From: DATEJJ01 sp039649115
GTDB taxonomy: Bacteria; Actinomycetota; Actinomycetes; Mycobacteriales; Micromonosporaceae
Reading direction: 5' to 3'
Assembly: GCA_039649115.1 (NCBI GenBank)
Contig: JBBWZQ010000161.1
Coordinates: 1 to 61,767 of the forward strand
DNA: 61,767 nt
Under the pieces are notes generated by a model. It was not told the origin of the DNA, made no database searches, and saw only the letters and a list, made by a program, of their open reading frames with translations. This document shows positions 41,960 through 51,349 of this stretch, piece by piece (position 1 is the stretch's first letter; every line of letters starts with the position of its first letter). A program made the position numbers and the translations under genes.

Positions 41960-44139
41960 TGCAGACACAGCCGGAGCCGGGTTTTGGCGACGGCGAGCAC
42001 GCTCAAGGTTCACCTGCCGCGGAGGAGATCGCCGCGGAGCAGCGCCACGTCGACCGGGTGTACGCCCGCCTTGAGGTGATCAAGAAGGAGGCCCGGGAGG
42101 TCGAGGCCGCCGGGTACCGGATCGCCCGGGTGGGCAACTACGGCGCGCTCGTGGAACGCGACGCGATGGTGTTCCACGCGGCCCGGCGCCGCCGGCTGCT
42201 CGACGCCGGGCACGACGGGCTGGTCTTCGGGCGGCTGGACCTGCAGAGCGGCGAGGTGCGCCACATCGGCCGGATCGGGCTGCGGGACGCCGACGCCCAG
42301 GCGCTCGTGATCGACTGGCGGGCCCCGGCCGCCGCCGCGTTCTACCGGGCCACGCCGGTCGATCCGATGGGGGTCGTCCGGCGCCGGATCATCCAGTCCT
42401 CCGGCGAGCAGGTGACCGGGGTCGAGGACGACCTGCTCGACCCGGCGGCCGCCCACGAGGACCTGCGGGTCATCGGGGACGGCGCGCTGGTGGCCACGCT
42501 GGCGCGGGCGACCGGTACGGGCATGCGCGACATCGTCGCGACCATCCAGAAGGAGCAGGACGAGGCGATCCGCTCCCCCGCCCTCGGCGTCACCGTGGTA
42601 CGCGGCGGGCCGGGTACCGGCAAGACGGCCGTCGCCCTGCACCGCGCCGCGTACCTGCTCTACTCCGACCGGCAGCGCTTCGCCGGCGGTGGGGTGCTGG
42701 TGGTCGGGCCGTCCCCGGTGTTCGTCAACTACATCGCGCGCGTGCTGCCCTCGCTCGGTGAGGACGAGGTGACCCTGCGGTCGCTCGGCTCGCTGGTCGA
42801 CGACACCGAGGCCACCCGGCGCGATCCGGACCGGGTGGCGCGGGTCAAGGGCTCGCTGCGCATGGCGCGGGTACTGGCACGGGCGGTCCGCGACGCGGCA
42901 CCCGGTTCGCCCGCCGAGCTGCGCCTCCTGTACCGGGGCACCCTGCTCCGGCTGTCCACGAAGGAGCTCAACCGGCTCCGGCAGGCGGTGCTCGGCGGCG
43001 GGGCGAAGCGCAACGCGGTGCGGGCCAAGGCGGCCGGCCACGTGCTCGACGCGCTGTGGCGCCAGGCGGTGTCGCTGCTCGGCGAGGCCGCCGTCCAGCC
43101 ACGCGAGGAGTTCGCCGCCGACATCGCCGACCGGCGCGAGTTCATCGGGTTCATGCGGAGCTGGTGGCCCCGGCTGCGCCCGGTCGACGTGCTGCGCTGG
43201 CTGGGCGACCGCCCGCTGCTGCGCCGGCACGCGCAGGGCCTGCTCGACCCCGCCGAGGTCGCGGCCGTGGCCGACGCGCTCCGCTCGCTGAACCCCGAGC
43301 TGCCGGCCGCCGGGCCGAGCGTCGAGGACATCGCGCTGCTCGACGAGCTCGACGATCTGCTCGGCGCGCCACCCGCGCCCGCACGCCGGCAGGGCGACCC
43401 GTACGTCGTGCGGGGGGTGCGGGAGGTCACCACGTACGCGGACCGGATGGCCGCCGCCCGTACCGTCGCGATCGAGCGCCCCGCGGACTACCGGGAGTAC
43501 GCGCACATCGTCGTCGACGAGGCGCAGGACGTGTCCCCGATGCAGTGGCGCATGATCGGCCGGCGGGGCCAGTACGCCAGCTGGACGATCGTGGGCGACC
43601 CGGCGCAGGCGGCGTGGGCGGGTGACCCGACCGAGACGGCCCAGGCGCGGGACGCGGCGCTGGGCGGCCGGCGGCGCAGCGACTACGTGCTGACCACCAA
43701 CTACCGCAACTCGAAGGAGATCTTCGACGTGGCGGCCGAGGTGGTACGCCGCGCCGAGCCCGACGCCGACCTCCCGGTGGCGGTACGGGCGACCGGGGTG
43801 CCGCCCCGGCACGTGCTGACCGGCGACCTGCCGGGCGCGGTGCGCGCGGAGGTGGTCGCGCTGCTCGACGCCGTGGACGGCACCGTCGGCGTGGTCGCCA
43901 GCCTCGCCGGGCGGGGTGCCGTGGGTGCCTGGCTGAGCGAACTCGCCGAGCAGGCGGGACCGCGGCTGCAGGTGGTCACGAGTATCGAGGCCAAGGGCAT
44001 GGAGTACGACGGGGTACTGGTGGTCGAGCCGTCCGCCATCGTGGCCGAGTCGCCGTCCGGCGTGCGTACCCTCTATGTCGCCCTCTCGCGCGCGACGCAG
44101 CGACTGACCACAGTGGGCACTGACGACTCCTGGCGGTGA
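41959..44139 (+). CDS. HelD-like superfamily 1 helicase
   Basis: 726 residues from ATG 41959. Walker A is GGPGTGKTAVALHR (Lys222). Motif II is VVDEAQDVSPMQW (Asp520-Glu521). The N-terminal charged coiled-coil (VIKKEAREVEAAGYRI) and the IDWRAPAAAAFYRATP segment mark HelD class proteins, which remove or recycle stalled RNA polymerase in Gram-positive bacteria. UvrD-like helicase motifs V-VI lie in the C-terminal third (IEAKGMEYDGVLVVEP, LYVALSRATQRL). It is co-transcribed with dedA. Confidence 0.9.
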   Translation: MQTQPEPGFGDGEHAQGSPAAEEIAAEQRHVDRVYARLEVIKKEAREVEAAGYRIARVGNYGALVERDAMVFHAARRRRLLDAGHDGLVFGRLDLQSGEVRHIGRIGLRDADAQALVIDWRAPAAAAFYRATPVDPMGVVRRRIIQSSGEQVTGVEDDLLDPAAAHEDLRVIGDGALVATLARATGTGMRDIVATIQKEQDEAIRSPALGVTVVRGGPGTGKTAVALHRAAYLLYSDRQRFAGGGVLVVGPSPVFVNYIARVLPSLGEDEVTLRSLGSLVDDTEATRRDPDRVARVKGSLRMARVLARAVRDAAPGSPAELRLLYRGTLLRLSTKELNRLRQAVLGGGAKRNAVRAKAAGHVLDALWRQAVSLLGEAAVQPREEFAADIADRREFIGFMRSWWPRLRPVDVLRWLGDRPLLRRHAQGLLDPAEVAAVADALRSLNPELPAAGPSVEDIALLDELDDLLGAPPAPARRQGDPYVVRGVREVTTYADRMAAARTVAIERPADYREYAHIVVDEAQDVSPMQWRMIGRRGQYASWTIVGDPAQAAWAGDPTETAQARDAALGGRRRSDYVLTTNYRNSKEIFDVAAEVVRRAEPDADLPVAVRATGVPPRHVLTGDLPGAVRAEVVALLDAVDGTVGVVASLAGRGAVGAWLSELAEQAGPRLQVVTSIEAKGMEYDGVLVVEPSAIVAESPSGVRTLYVALSRATQRLTTVGTDDSWR

Positions 44140-44178
44140 TCCGGCCGGGCGTTGCCCGCCATCGATAGGGTCTGTGCT

Positions 44179-45219
44179 GTGTCTGTGTCTATGCCTACCG
44201 CCGACCGGTCCGCCCGACCCGGTCCCGCCACGCTCGCGCACCTGATCTGGGAAGTGGTGCTTCTCGTCCTCGCCATCCTGGCCACGGTCCTCGCCGTCGC
44301 CCAGGGTCATTTCTTCTCCACCGGCGGAGTGTGGCCGCAGCTCGCCATCACCGGGCTGCTCGCCGCGGGGCTGGCGCTGTCGCTGCGCACCGGCACGCCC
44401 AACCTCGCGGTCGCCTCGGTCGCGTCGCTGGCCCAGCTGGTCTACGTGCTGCTCGTGAACGAGGACCTGCCGCCGGTGCTGGCGGGCGTGCTCGCGGTGC
44501 TCGCCGCGTTCGGCCTCGGCGCCGTGCTCGCGGCCATCACCGGCCTCACCGGGCTACCGGGATGGGCCGTGTCGCTCGGCGGCGTCGCGGTGGCCAACAT
44601 CGTCGCCTTCGCCCAGGGCGGGAACATCGCGGCACTGCACGCCGGCTTCCTCAAGCCGCCCATCCTCGACGCGTTCGCGGCGCTGTTCGTGATCGGCTCG
44701 GTGGCGGGCGGCGCGCTCTGGCTGCTGCCGGCGATCCGGGCGCTGCTCAGTCCCGGTGACGACCCGCCCGACCGGCCCGCGCCGCTCGGGCGGCGGCTGC
44801 TGCGCGCGCTGGTCGGCCTGGGCGGTTCCAGCCTGCTCGCCGGCGTGGCCGGTGTGCTGCTGGCCGGATACACCGGCGCCGCGGGCTTCACCGGCGACAG
44901 CACCCAGCTCCTCGCGGCGTTCGGCGCGGTGCTGCTGGGCGGGGTGAGCCTCGCCGGTCGCGGCGGTGGCGTCGCCGGCACCGCCCTCGGCGCGTACCTG
45001 CTCTCGGTCGTCGCCTTCGCCGCCGCCATGCACGGCGGACCGTTCTGGCTGCGCACCGCACTTCCCGCGATGCTCGCCCTGCTGCTCGGCCTGTTCGCCG
45101 GCTGGCTGCTGGACCGGTTCGACACCCGGCCCGTCGCGCCGGCCACGCCGGCCGCGGTGCCCGGGCCGGCCGGGCACCTGCTCCAGCCCCATCCGCCGGG
45201 CGCACCTCCGGCCCGCTGA
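44179..45219 (+). CDS. Lone ABC-type sugar permease-like membrane protein
   Basis: 346 residues from GTG 44179, seven bases after TAGGGT with no ribosome site (leaderless; ATG 44191 alternative). Eight to ten hydrophobic segments and LLGGVSLAGRGGGVAGTALGAYLLSVV near the C-terminus resemble RbsC/branched-chain-type permeases (BPD_transp_2). There is no ATPase or binding protein next to it, which is unusual. It may be a stand-alone membrane protein or part of a split system. Confidence 0.7.
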   Translation: MSVSMPTADRSARPGPATLAHLIWEVVLLVLAILATVLAVAQGHFFSTGGVWPQLAITGLLAAGLALSLRTGTPNLAVASVASLAQLVYVLLVNEDLPPVLAGVLAVLAAFGLGAVLAAITGLTGLPGWAVSLGGVAVANIVAFAQGGNIAALHAGFLKPPILDAFAALFVIGSVAGGALWLLPAIRALLSPGDDPPDRPAPLGRRLLRALVGLGGSSLLAGVAGVLLAGYTGAAGFTGDSTQLLAAFGAVLLGGVSLAGRGGGVAGTALGAYLLSVVAFAAAMHGGPFWLRTALPAMLALLLGLFAGWLLDRFDTRPVAPATPAAVPGPAGHLLQPHPPGAPPAR

Positions 45220-45243
45220 CGCGGTGCGTGGCAGGATCGGACC

Positions 45244-46101
45244 ATGCAGCGTCGACGACTGGGCCGCACCGGCCACGAATCGAGCGTCGCCATCCTGGGC
45301 GGCGCGGCTTTCTGGGACTCCACCGTCGAGGTGGTGGCCGAGGCGTTCGAACGCGCCGTGGCCGCCGGGGTCAACCACCTCGACATCGCCCCTCAGTACG
45401 GCATGGCGGAGGATCTCTCCGGCCAGGTGCTGCCCCGCTACCGGGAGGGCATGTTCGTCGGCTGCAAGACGTTGCAGCGCGACGCGGACGGCGCGCGGGC
45501 GGAGCTGGAGCGGTCGCTGGGCAAGCTGCGCACCGACCACTTCGACCTGTACCAGATGCACGCGGTGACGACCGACGAGGACCTGGCCGCCGTGCTGGCA
45601 CCGGGCGGGGCCGGCGAGGCGCTGCGGCGCGCGCGGGACGAGGGGCTGGTCAGGGCGATCGGCATCACCGGGCACTTCCAGGAGGTACCGCGGCTGTTCC
45701 ACACCGCGGTGGAGCGCCTCGACCTGGACACCGTCATGCTGCCGGTGAACCCGCCCATGCTGGCGCTGCCGGACTACCGGCGGCACTTCGACGCACTGCT
45801 GGAGCTGGCGGCAGCACGCGACCTGGGCGTGATGGCCATCAAGGCGGTGGCGCGCGGGCCGTGGCGGACCGAGGAGCACACCGCGACGACGTGGTACGAG
45901 CCGCACCGGGAGCTGGACGCGATCCGCGACGGGGTCCGGTTCGCCCTCTCGTTTCCCATCACGGGCTTCGCGATGCCGGGTGACGTGTCGCTGCACGCGG
46001 CCGCCCTGGCCGCCGCGGAGGAGTTCACCCCGCTGGAACCGCGGGAGATCGGGGACCGGATCGCCGCCGCCGACCTGGCCGATGCCCTCGTCTCAGCCTG
46101 A
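45244..46101 (+). CDS. Aldo/keto reductase family protein
   Basis: 285 residues from ATG 45244, six bases after CAGGAT (leaderless). Motifs RRRLGRTGHESSVAILGG, catalytic Asp and Tyr in NHLDIAPQYGMAEDLSG, Lys in GCKTLQ, and LYQMHAVTTDEDL define the family. The C-terminal NADP-binding loop is shorter than usual. Substrate unknown. Confidence 0.88.
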   Translation: MQRRRLGRTGHESSVAILGGAAFWDSTVEVVAEAFERAVAAGVNHLDIAPQYGMAEDLSGQVLPRYREGMFVGCKTLQRDADGARAELERSLGKLRTDHFDLYQMHAVTTDEDLAAVLAPGGAGEALRRARDEGLVRAIGITGHFQEVPRLFHTAVERLDLDTVMLPVNPPMLALPDYRRHFDALLELAAARDLGVMAIKAVARGPWRTEEHTATTWYEPHRELDAIRDGVRFALSFPITGFAMPGDVSLHAAALAAAEEFTPLEPREIGDRIAAADLADALVSA

Positions 46102-46128
46102 CCATCCGTCCACTCTGGACTGTCGCTG

Positions 46129-47160
46129 ATGGACGCCGGCGAGGCATCCGGCGCGCTGCGCCTGGCCGGGGAGCAGCGCGCCTGGCTGGACGACCTGGCC
46201 GCGCTCGGCCCGCCGGCCGGTGGCGTACCGGTGCCCGGCGCCGGGCCGGCGCGCGCGTTGCTGTCCGGCCTCGGCTTCCGGCCCGCCGACGCCGGGGACG
46301 TGCTGCGCAACCGGCCCGAGCGGGACACCGCACCGTGGCTGTGGTGGCTGCTGGAGCGCGCGTACCACCAGTTGCTGGCGGGCATGGGCAGCACCCAGAA
46401 CCCGCCGCCGTGGCCGCAGCTGCCCGACCAGCTCGGCCCGGCGGGCGCACACCTGTACTCGTGGCTGTTCCTGGCGGCCCTGCCGGCGGCGCGCGCCAAC
46501 CACGCCCGGCGCGGCGTCCCCCACGACGTCTCGCGGGTGACACTCGCCGACTTCGCGCGCCAGGCCGCGCTGTGCCGCCGCCTGTACGGGCACGGCGGCC
46601 TGGCGGCGCCGAAGTGGCTCGCGCTGCACTTCCGCGGCGGCCTGTTCGAGCTGGGCCGGCTGCAGTTCCAGCGGTCGCTGGTTGCGGCCAGGGACGTGCG
46701 CCCCGTACCTGCGGACGCGGCCGGCGACGTGCCCGTGCTGGACCTGCACATTCCGCAGGCCGGGCCGCTCACGCCCGACCTCGTCGACGGCTCGCTGGAG
46801 TCCGCCCGGGTGTTCTTCCCGCGCCACTTCCCCGAAGAGCGCCACGAGTTCGCCGTCTGTACGTCCTGGCTGCTCGACGACCAGCTCGCCGAATACCTGC
46901 CGGAGACGTCCAACATCGTCGCGTTCCAGCGGCGCTTCCGGCTCATCCCGGATAAGGAGGGCGCCTACCAGGATGAGCAGGGCGTGCGGGAGAGCGACGG
47001 GGCCGTGGTCGAGTTCGTGTTCCGCCGGCCGCGCGGCCTTCCCCTGGCCGACCGCGACCTCGTGGCACTCCCGCAGGACACGGCGTTGCAGCGCACGATC
47101 GTCACCCATCTGCGCCAAGGTCGGCACTGGCGGTGGCGCAGCGGTTGGTTCAGGATGTGA
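46129..47160 (+). CDS. GNAT-like acyltransferase-domain protein, tentative
   Basis: 343 residues from ATG 46129. WLWWLLERAYHQLLAGMG, HLYSWLFLAALPAARANHARRG and the C-terminal HFPEERHEFAVCTSWLLDDQLAEYLPETSNIVAFQ pattern match a family annotated as acyltransferase domain-containing (two-domain GNAT-like), usually of unknown substrate. No signal or membrane helix. Conserved in actinobacteria from general knowledge; identity not verified here. Confidence 0.6.
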   Translation: MDAGEASGALRLAGEQRAWLDDLAALGPPAGGVPVPGAGPARALLSGLGFRPADAGDVLRNRPERDTAPWLWWLLERAYHQLLAGMGSTQNPPPWPQLPDQLGPAGAHLYSWLFLAALPAARANHARRGVPHDVSRVTLADFARQAALCRRLYGHGGLAAPKWLALHFRGGLFELGRLQFQRSLVAARDVRPVPADAAGDVPVLDLHIPQAGPLTPDLVDGSLESARVFFPRHFPEERHEFAVCTSWLLDDQLAEYLPETSNIVAFQRRFRLIPDKEGAYQDEQGVRESDGAVVEFVFRRPRGLPLADRDLVALPQDTALQRTIVTHLRQGRHWRWRSGWFRM

Positions 47161-47169
47161 GCTTCTGCT

Positions 47170-47562
47170 TCAGGACACCCGGTTGGTGGGGTGCGGCTCG
47201 TGGGAGCGCGGCTGCTCCGGCGGCCGGTGCTGATCCGGCTGGCGGGCCGGCGAGCCGAACAGACCCAGCAGACCCGAGACGTAGAGCACCCGGTGCACGT
47301 ATGCGGTGGGGTTCGTCACCAGCAGTCGCACGTTGCTCGCCGCGGCGGCGTGGTAGCACCCGACCAGCGCCCCGATGCCGACCGAGTCGATGAAGCTGAC
47401 GTCCACCATATCGATCTTTATGGCGGGCGGTCTCGACGTGGCCAGCAGAACACTGACGGCATCCCTGACTTCGTGGGCGTTGTCCGCGTCGATCTCGCCA
47501 TGTGGGCTGATCAGGACCGTGCCGTCCGCTTCGGGTCGCACGGCTAGCGACAGAGTGGACAT
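47170..47562 (-). CDS. STAS-domain anti-anti-sigma factor-like protein
   Basis: 130 residues from ATG 47562, TGGAGG upstream. The phosphorylatable serine is in VSFIDSVGIGALVGCY, the SpoIIAA/RsbV signature. Such proteins bind anti-sigma kinases when unphosphorylated, releasing a sigma factor. The C-terminal 30 residues are hydrophilic and Pro-rich, an extension beyond the usual 110 residues. No sigma factor or kinase gene is next to it. Confidence 0.88.
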   Translation of the reverse strand: MSTLSLAVRPEADGTVLISPHGEIDADNAHEVRDAVSVLLATSRPPAIKIDMVDVSFIDSVGIGALVGCYHAAAASNVRLLVTNPTAYVHRVLYVSGLLGLFGSPARQPDQHRPPEQPRSHEPHPTNRVS

Positions 47563-47862
47563 CGAACCTCCATGTCAACCGCGGTCTGGGGAGGCGCGGA
47601 CGACGTTCCGATCGAGGTCGTGCAGCTAGCAAGATGAGGCATGCAAGCCCGTACTTTCTACCATATTCGGGCAGTCCCGCGCTCGGCGAGTCGCCGGCTC
47701 CAGCTTATTTACCGGCATGACACGATCAGGCGACATTGGCGTCACGCGCACCCCCTAACTTTGGTGTCAGCGATCAGTACAGGGGTGTGGCTGATCGTGT
47801 CGCGCAAGCGACGGTGTACGTTCCGGGGGCGGCGTGGACGGGCCGCCCCCGGACGGCACCAC
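47563..47862. other. 300-bp A/T-richer intergenic region
   Basis: Holds the STAS gene's ribosome site and upstream region on the minus strand, and the hairpin after the oxidoreductase gene at 47823-47852. A plus-strand reading from 47641 begins MQARTFYHIRAV but soon runs antisense into the oxidoreductase gene and is not supported. No clear promoter hexamers by eye. Confidence 0.4.
47823..47852 (-). terminator. 11-bp hairpin after the Gfo/Idh/MocA gene
   Basis: CCGGGGGCGGC (47823-47833) pairs with GCCGCCCCCGG (47842-47852) around an eight-base loop. It starts ten bases after the oxidoreductase stop on the minus strand. No T-run. Confidence 0.75.
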
Positions 47863-48897
47863 TCACCAGCCCCCTCCGGTCGTCAAGCGGACGACTTCCC
47901 CGGTGGCGGCCGACTCACGCGCCGCATCCAGAATCCGCAGCACCGCTACCGCGTCGGCGGGATCCACCGGCATCGGCGTGCCGTCGCGCAGGGCCGCCAG
48001 TACCGCCGGGTAGAAGCCGTCCCACGCACCCGGCTCCGGTACCACCGGCTCCACCTCCGCCCCGCGCACCAGGCGCATCGGCTGCGCCACGGCCTTGCCG
48101 GGCGCGGACCCGGCGCGTAAGGCGGCCTCCTGCCTGTCGAGTTCGTCGACGACCAGCGCGGCCCGCGAGCCCAGCACCCGCAGCCGCGGGCCCGGTGCGG
48201 CGGTGACCGCCCCGCACCACAGATGTGAACGCGTGCCTTCCTCATGTGTCAACGCGAGGAAGGCGTCGTCATCGGCGCCGCCCCGGCGCGCGTCGAGCTC
48301 GGCGTAGACCGACCGCACCGGCCCGAACAGCGCGTACGCCTGATCCGCCAGGTGACTGCCCAGGTCCAGCAGCACTCCCCCGCCCTCGGCGGCGGAGGCC
48401 CGCTCCCGCCACCGGGTCAGGTCGGGCTGCGGTCGCCAGCGCTCGAAGCGCGACTCGAACCGCGGCACGGTCCCGAGGTGGCCGTCGGCCAGCAACCGCC
48501 GCAGGGTGCGGATGTCCGCGTCGTACCGGCGGTTCTGGAACACCGTGAGCGGTACCCCGGCACGGGCGGCGGCGGCCACCACCTCGGCCGCCTCGGCCGC
48601 GGTCGGCGCGAGCGGCTTGTCGACCACCACCGGTACCCCGGCGGTGAGGCAGGCCACGGCATTCGCGGCGTGTGCCGCCGTCGCGGACGCCACCACGGCG
48701 AGATCCAGCGGTACCCCGGACAGCATCGCGGCGACGTCGGCGAAGCAGGCGGCGGCCGGAAAGTCGGTGGCGGCCGCGGCCCGCCGGGCCGGATCGCGCG
48801 TGACGATCGCCACCACATCGACGCCGGCCGTGCCGGCCAGCAGCCGGCCGTGGAACACCCGGCCGGCCAGCCCGTACCCGACGATTCCCACGCGCAT
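47863..48897 (-). CDS. Gfo/Idh/MocA-family oxidoreductase
   Basis: 344 residues from ATG 48897 with GAGAGGG six bases upstream. The NAD(P)-binding GIVGYGLAGRVFHGRLL begins the Rossmann fold; EKP-like VVDKPLAPTAAEA and LLDLGSHLADQAYALFG are the family's C-terminal motifs. These enzymes oxidise or reduce sugars and inositols. Upstream of the gene the CTTGTCACT word is repeated at a ten-base period (48909-48927), a possible operator. Confidence 0.9.
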   Translation of the reverse strand: MRVGIVGYGLAGRVFHGRLLAGTAGVDVVAIVTRDPARRAAAATDFPAAACFADVAAMLSGVPLDLAVVASATAAHAANAVACLTAGVPVVVDKPLAPTAAEAAEVVAAAARAGVPLTVFQNRRYDADIRTLRRLLADGHLGTVPRFESRFERWRPQPDLTRWRERASAAEGGGVLLDLGSHLADQAYALFGPVRSVYAELDARRGGADDDAFLALTHEEGTRSHLWCGAVTAAPGPRLRVLGSRAALVVDELDRQEAALRAGSAPGKAVAQPMRLVRGAEVEPVVPEPGAWDGFYPAVLAALRDGTPMPVDPADAVAVLRILDAARESAATGEVVRLTTGGGW

Positions 48898-49024
48898 GAC
48901 GACCCTCTCTTGTCACTACTTGTCACTGGACACTGACGCGCCGTTGGTGGTGCCACAGCCTGCAGGGCATTCCGCCATAAGAACGAGAGCGGCCACCGCT
49001 TTCGGTCCGGTAGGCTCTGCGACC

Positions 49025-50038
49025 GTGGATTTAGCCGCCACCAGGAAGGGACGGTACCGCCTGCTCCTGGCCGTACTCGCCGCCATGCTGATGGTACTTG
49101 GCGCTCCGGCGCCGGCCGGCTTCGCCGATCCGACCAACCCGGACGGCCCGCCCAACTCACTCGAAGCGCAACTGACCGACATCGGGCGCAAACTGACCGA
49201 CGCGCAGGACCGCCTGGCTGCCGCGCAGAAGCAGCAGGTAGCGCTGCAGGTGCAGGTGGCTGACGCGCAGAAGCAGCTCCAGGCGCTGCTGGTCACCATC
49301 GGCCAGATCGCCAACGCGGAGTACCGGTCCTCGGGTATCGCCACGCTCAACGCCCTGCTGTCCGCGACCTCGCCGGCCGACTTCATGCGCCGGGCCACCG
49401 CGCTGCACGAGATCGCGCGGGAGCAGAACGCGCAACTGGTGCAGTACCGGAAGGTGCAGGCCGACTTCGCCGCGAAGAAGGCCGCGCTGGACCAGCAGAT
49501 CGCGATCGCCAGGACGCAGGCGGTCAAGCTGGGCCAACAGAAGCAGGCCGCGCTGAAGATCCTCAACCACGCGTCGGGTGGGCCGACCGGCGTGGTGATC
49601 GCGGCCGCCACCGCGGATCCGGCACCGCGCAATTCGGACGGCAGCTTCCCCGGACAGGGCTGCACGCAGAACGACCCGACCACGAGCGGCTGCCTCACCG
49701 CCCGCACGCTGCACGCCTACCAGGAAGTGAAGAAGGCCGGCTTCAACCACTTCGTGTCCTGCTGGCGGCAGCAGTCCTGGGGGGAGCATCCGAAGGGGCG
49801 GGCCTGCGACTGGGCCGCCGCCCCGCGCGGCTTCGGCGGCGTGGCCACCGGTACCGACCGCGACTACGGCAACCGGCTGGCGGGCTGGCTGATCGGCAAC
49901 GCGGACCGGCTCGGCGTGCTGTACGTCATCTGGTTCAGGCAGATCTGGCTGCCCGGCGTCGGCTGGCACCGGTACACGACCGAGGGTGGCAGCCCCTCGG
50001 GGGACCACACCAACCACGTGCACCTGTCGATCCGCTGA
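49025..50038 (+). CDS. Secreted coiled-coil protein with ARB_07466-like C-terminal domain
   Basis: 337 residues from GTG 49025, eight bases after TAGGCT (leaderless-type). A signal peptide (LLLAVLAAMLMVLGAPAPAGFA) is followed by a long coiled coil (about 40-180: QLTDIGRKLTDAQDRLAAAQ) and a C-terminal domain with HPKGRACDWAA and SGDHTNHVHLSI. This C-terminal domain is found in actinobacterial secreted cell-wall proteins, and its spaced His/Asp pattern resembles M15-type peptidases. Probably a peptidoglycan-associated secreted protein; catalysis is unproven. Confidence 0.85.
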   Translation: MDLAATRKGRYRLLLAVLAAMLMVLGAPAPAGFADPTNPDGPPNSLEAQLTDIGRKLTDAQDRLAAAQKQQVALQVQVADAQKQLQALLVTIGQIANAEYRSSGIATLNALLSATSPADFMRRATALHEIAREQNAQLVQYRKVQADFAAKKAALDQQIAIARTQAVKLGQQKQAALKILNHASGGPTGVVIAAATADPAPRNSDGSFPGQGCTQNDPTTSGCLTARTLHAYQEVKKAGFNHFVSCWRQQSWGEHPKGRACDWAAAPRGFGGVATGTDRDYGNRLAGWLIGNADRLGVLYVIWFRQIWLPGVGWHRYTTEGGSPSGDHTNHVHLSIR

Positions 50039-50042
50039 GCTG

Positions 50043-51290
50043 CTAACCGGGGCAGCCGGCCAGTTCGGGCTCCCGCAGGTCGGCTGGCGCCCCGTCTTCG
50101 CCAGCCGCCCCGTCTTTGTCGGCCGCCCCGTCTTTGTCGGCCGCCTCGTCCTTGTCGGCCGCCTCGTCTTGGTCGGCCACCGCATCCTTGCCGGACGGGC
50201 GGCGCAGGGCGAACCAGGTCGCCATGCCGACCGGGATGATCAGCCAGCAGGACAGCAGCCGGTAGCCGAGCACGGCCGCGGCCGCCGGTGCCTGCCCGGC
50301 TCCCGCCGACACCAGCGCGGCCAGCAGGCTCGTCTCCACCAGTCCCACCCCGCCGGGTGTCACGGGTACCTGGCGCACCAACTGCACCGCGAGGTACGCG
50401 CTGCCCAGGGTGAGCATGCCGAGCGACAGGTGCAGCGCATGCGCGACGGCCGCGAGGCAGATCATGTCGGCCAGCCAGTTCAGCGCGGCCAGGCCGATCG
50501 CGGCGTACCAGTGGCGCCGGGGTACCGTCCGCACCTCCCGCGCCGCGTCCGTGACGGATGCCCAGGCGCGCGACAGCAGCGGCCACCGGGAGGGCGCGGC
50601 CACCGCCGGCCGGGCGGCGGCGGGTCGGGCCGTGATCGGCCGGGCGTGCCGGTGTGCGGTGTGCCGGTGTGTGGCGTGCCGGTGTGTGGCGTGCCGGTGC
50701 GCCGCCACGCCGGCGAGCACCCCCGCTGCCACCAGCGCGATCAGCCCGGCGGACTCGGCCAGCAGGCCGGTCCCCGACCGGGTCCCGCCGGTGGGCAGCC
50801 ATCCCGCCAGCGCCGGGGGTGCGACCGTGCTCAGCACGTCGGCCAGGTACACGGCCAGCAGTCCCACCGTGGAGGCCACGCCGGAGAGGAGGGTCACCGT
50901 CGTGGCCGCGCTGCGGCTGGCGCCCCGCGACCGGAACTGGCTGAAGGCGAACCCGGCGGAGACGGCCGACCCGGCCGGCACCGCGTACGTGATCGCCGAG
51001 CGGCTGTAGGTCAGTGCGACGGCGCGCCGCTGCGACATGCCGACCCCGAAGGCGCGCAGCAGGCGGCGCTGCTGGCGGGCGAACATGTCCAGCGAGACCA
51101 CTTCGGCGACCACCGCCACCGCCAGCCAGACCGGGCTGGCCGTGTCCAACGCGTCCAGCACGGCACCGGCGCTGGGCAGCCTGGATCGCAGCACCAGGAG
51201 CGCGGCGGCGACGGCGGCGATCGGCAGGAGCCACCGCAGCCAGCGCGACACGAGGATCCCCCGCATCACCCGCTTGCTACGCGCGCCCAT
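50043..51290 (-). CDS. Flippase-like integral membrane protein with repetitive tails
   Basis: 415 residues from ATG 51290. About eight hydrophobic helices; AITYAVPAGSAVSAGFAFSQ and RQVPVTPGGVGLVETSLL are the lysylphosphatidylglycerol-synthase-transmembrane signature. A His-rich loop (ATHRHATHRHTAHRHA, from 15-bp units) and an acidic DKDEAADKDG tail (from 18-bp units) are unusual. It is the second such protein in the window. No ligand is known. It diverges from a MarR gene. Confidence 0.8.
   Translation of the reverse strand: MGARSKRVMRGILVSRWLRWLLPIAAVAAALLVLRSRLPSAGAVLDALDTASPVWLAVAVVAEVVSLDMFARQQRRLLRAFGVGMSQRRAVALTYSRSAITYAVPAGSAVSAGFAFSQFRSRGASRSAATTVTLLSGVASTVGLLAVYLADVLSTVAPPALAGWLPTGGTRSGTGLLAESAGLIALVAAGVLAGVAAHRHATHRHATHRHTAHRHARPITARPAAARPAVAAPSRWPLLSRAWASVTDAAREVRTVPRRHWYAAIGLAALNWLADMICLAAVAHALHLSLGMLTLGSAYLAVQLVRQVPVTPGGVGLVETSLLAALVSAGAGQAPAAAAVLGYRLLSCWLIIPVGMATWFALRRPSGKDAVADQDEAADKDEAADKDGAADKDGAAGEDGAPADLREPELAGCPG
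50104..50193. repeat. 18-bp tandem units encoding an acidic C-terminal tail
   Basis: GCCGCCCCGTCTTTGTCG and variants at 50104, 50122, 50140, 50158, plus one degenerate copy to 50193. They encode DKDGAA/DKDEAA repeats in frame at the cytoplasmic end of the flippase-like protein. Confidence 0.88.
50650..50694. repeat. 15-bp tandem units encoding a His-rich loop
   Basis: Three units of about CGGTGTGTGGCGTGC at 50650, 50665 and 50680. On the minus strand they encode HRHAT-type repeats in a loop of the flippase-like protein, which could bind metal (inference). Confidence 0.85.
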
Positions 51291-51349
51291 GACCGTCCAC
51301 TCTCACCGAAGTCTTCGTCCCCGCCAAACACTTTGCTTCACACGTATTA

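Noticed and set aside
47641..48120. 159-codon plus-strand ORF in the STAS/oxidoreductase gap
   Set aside because: Its second half is antisense to the oxidoreductase gene and it has no ribosome site or known motif.
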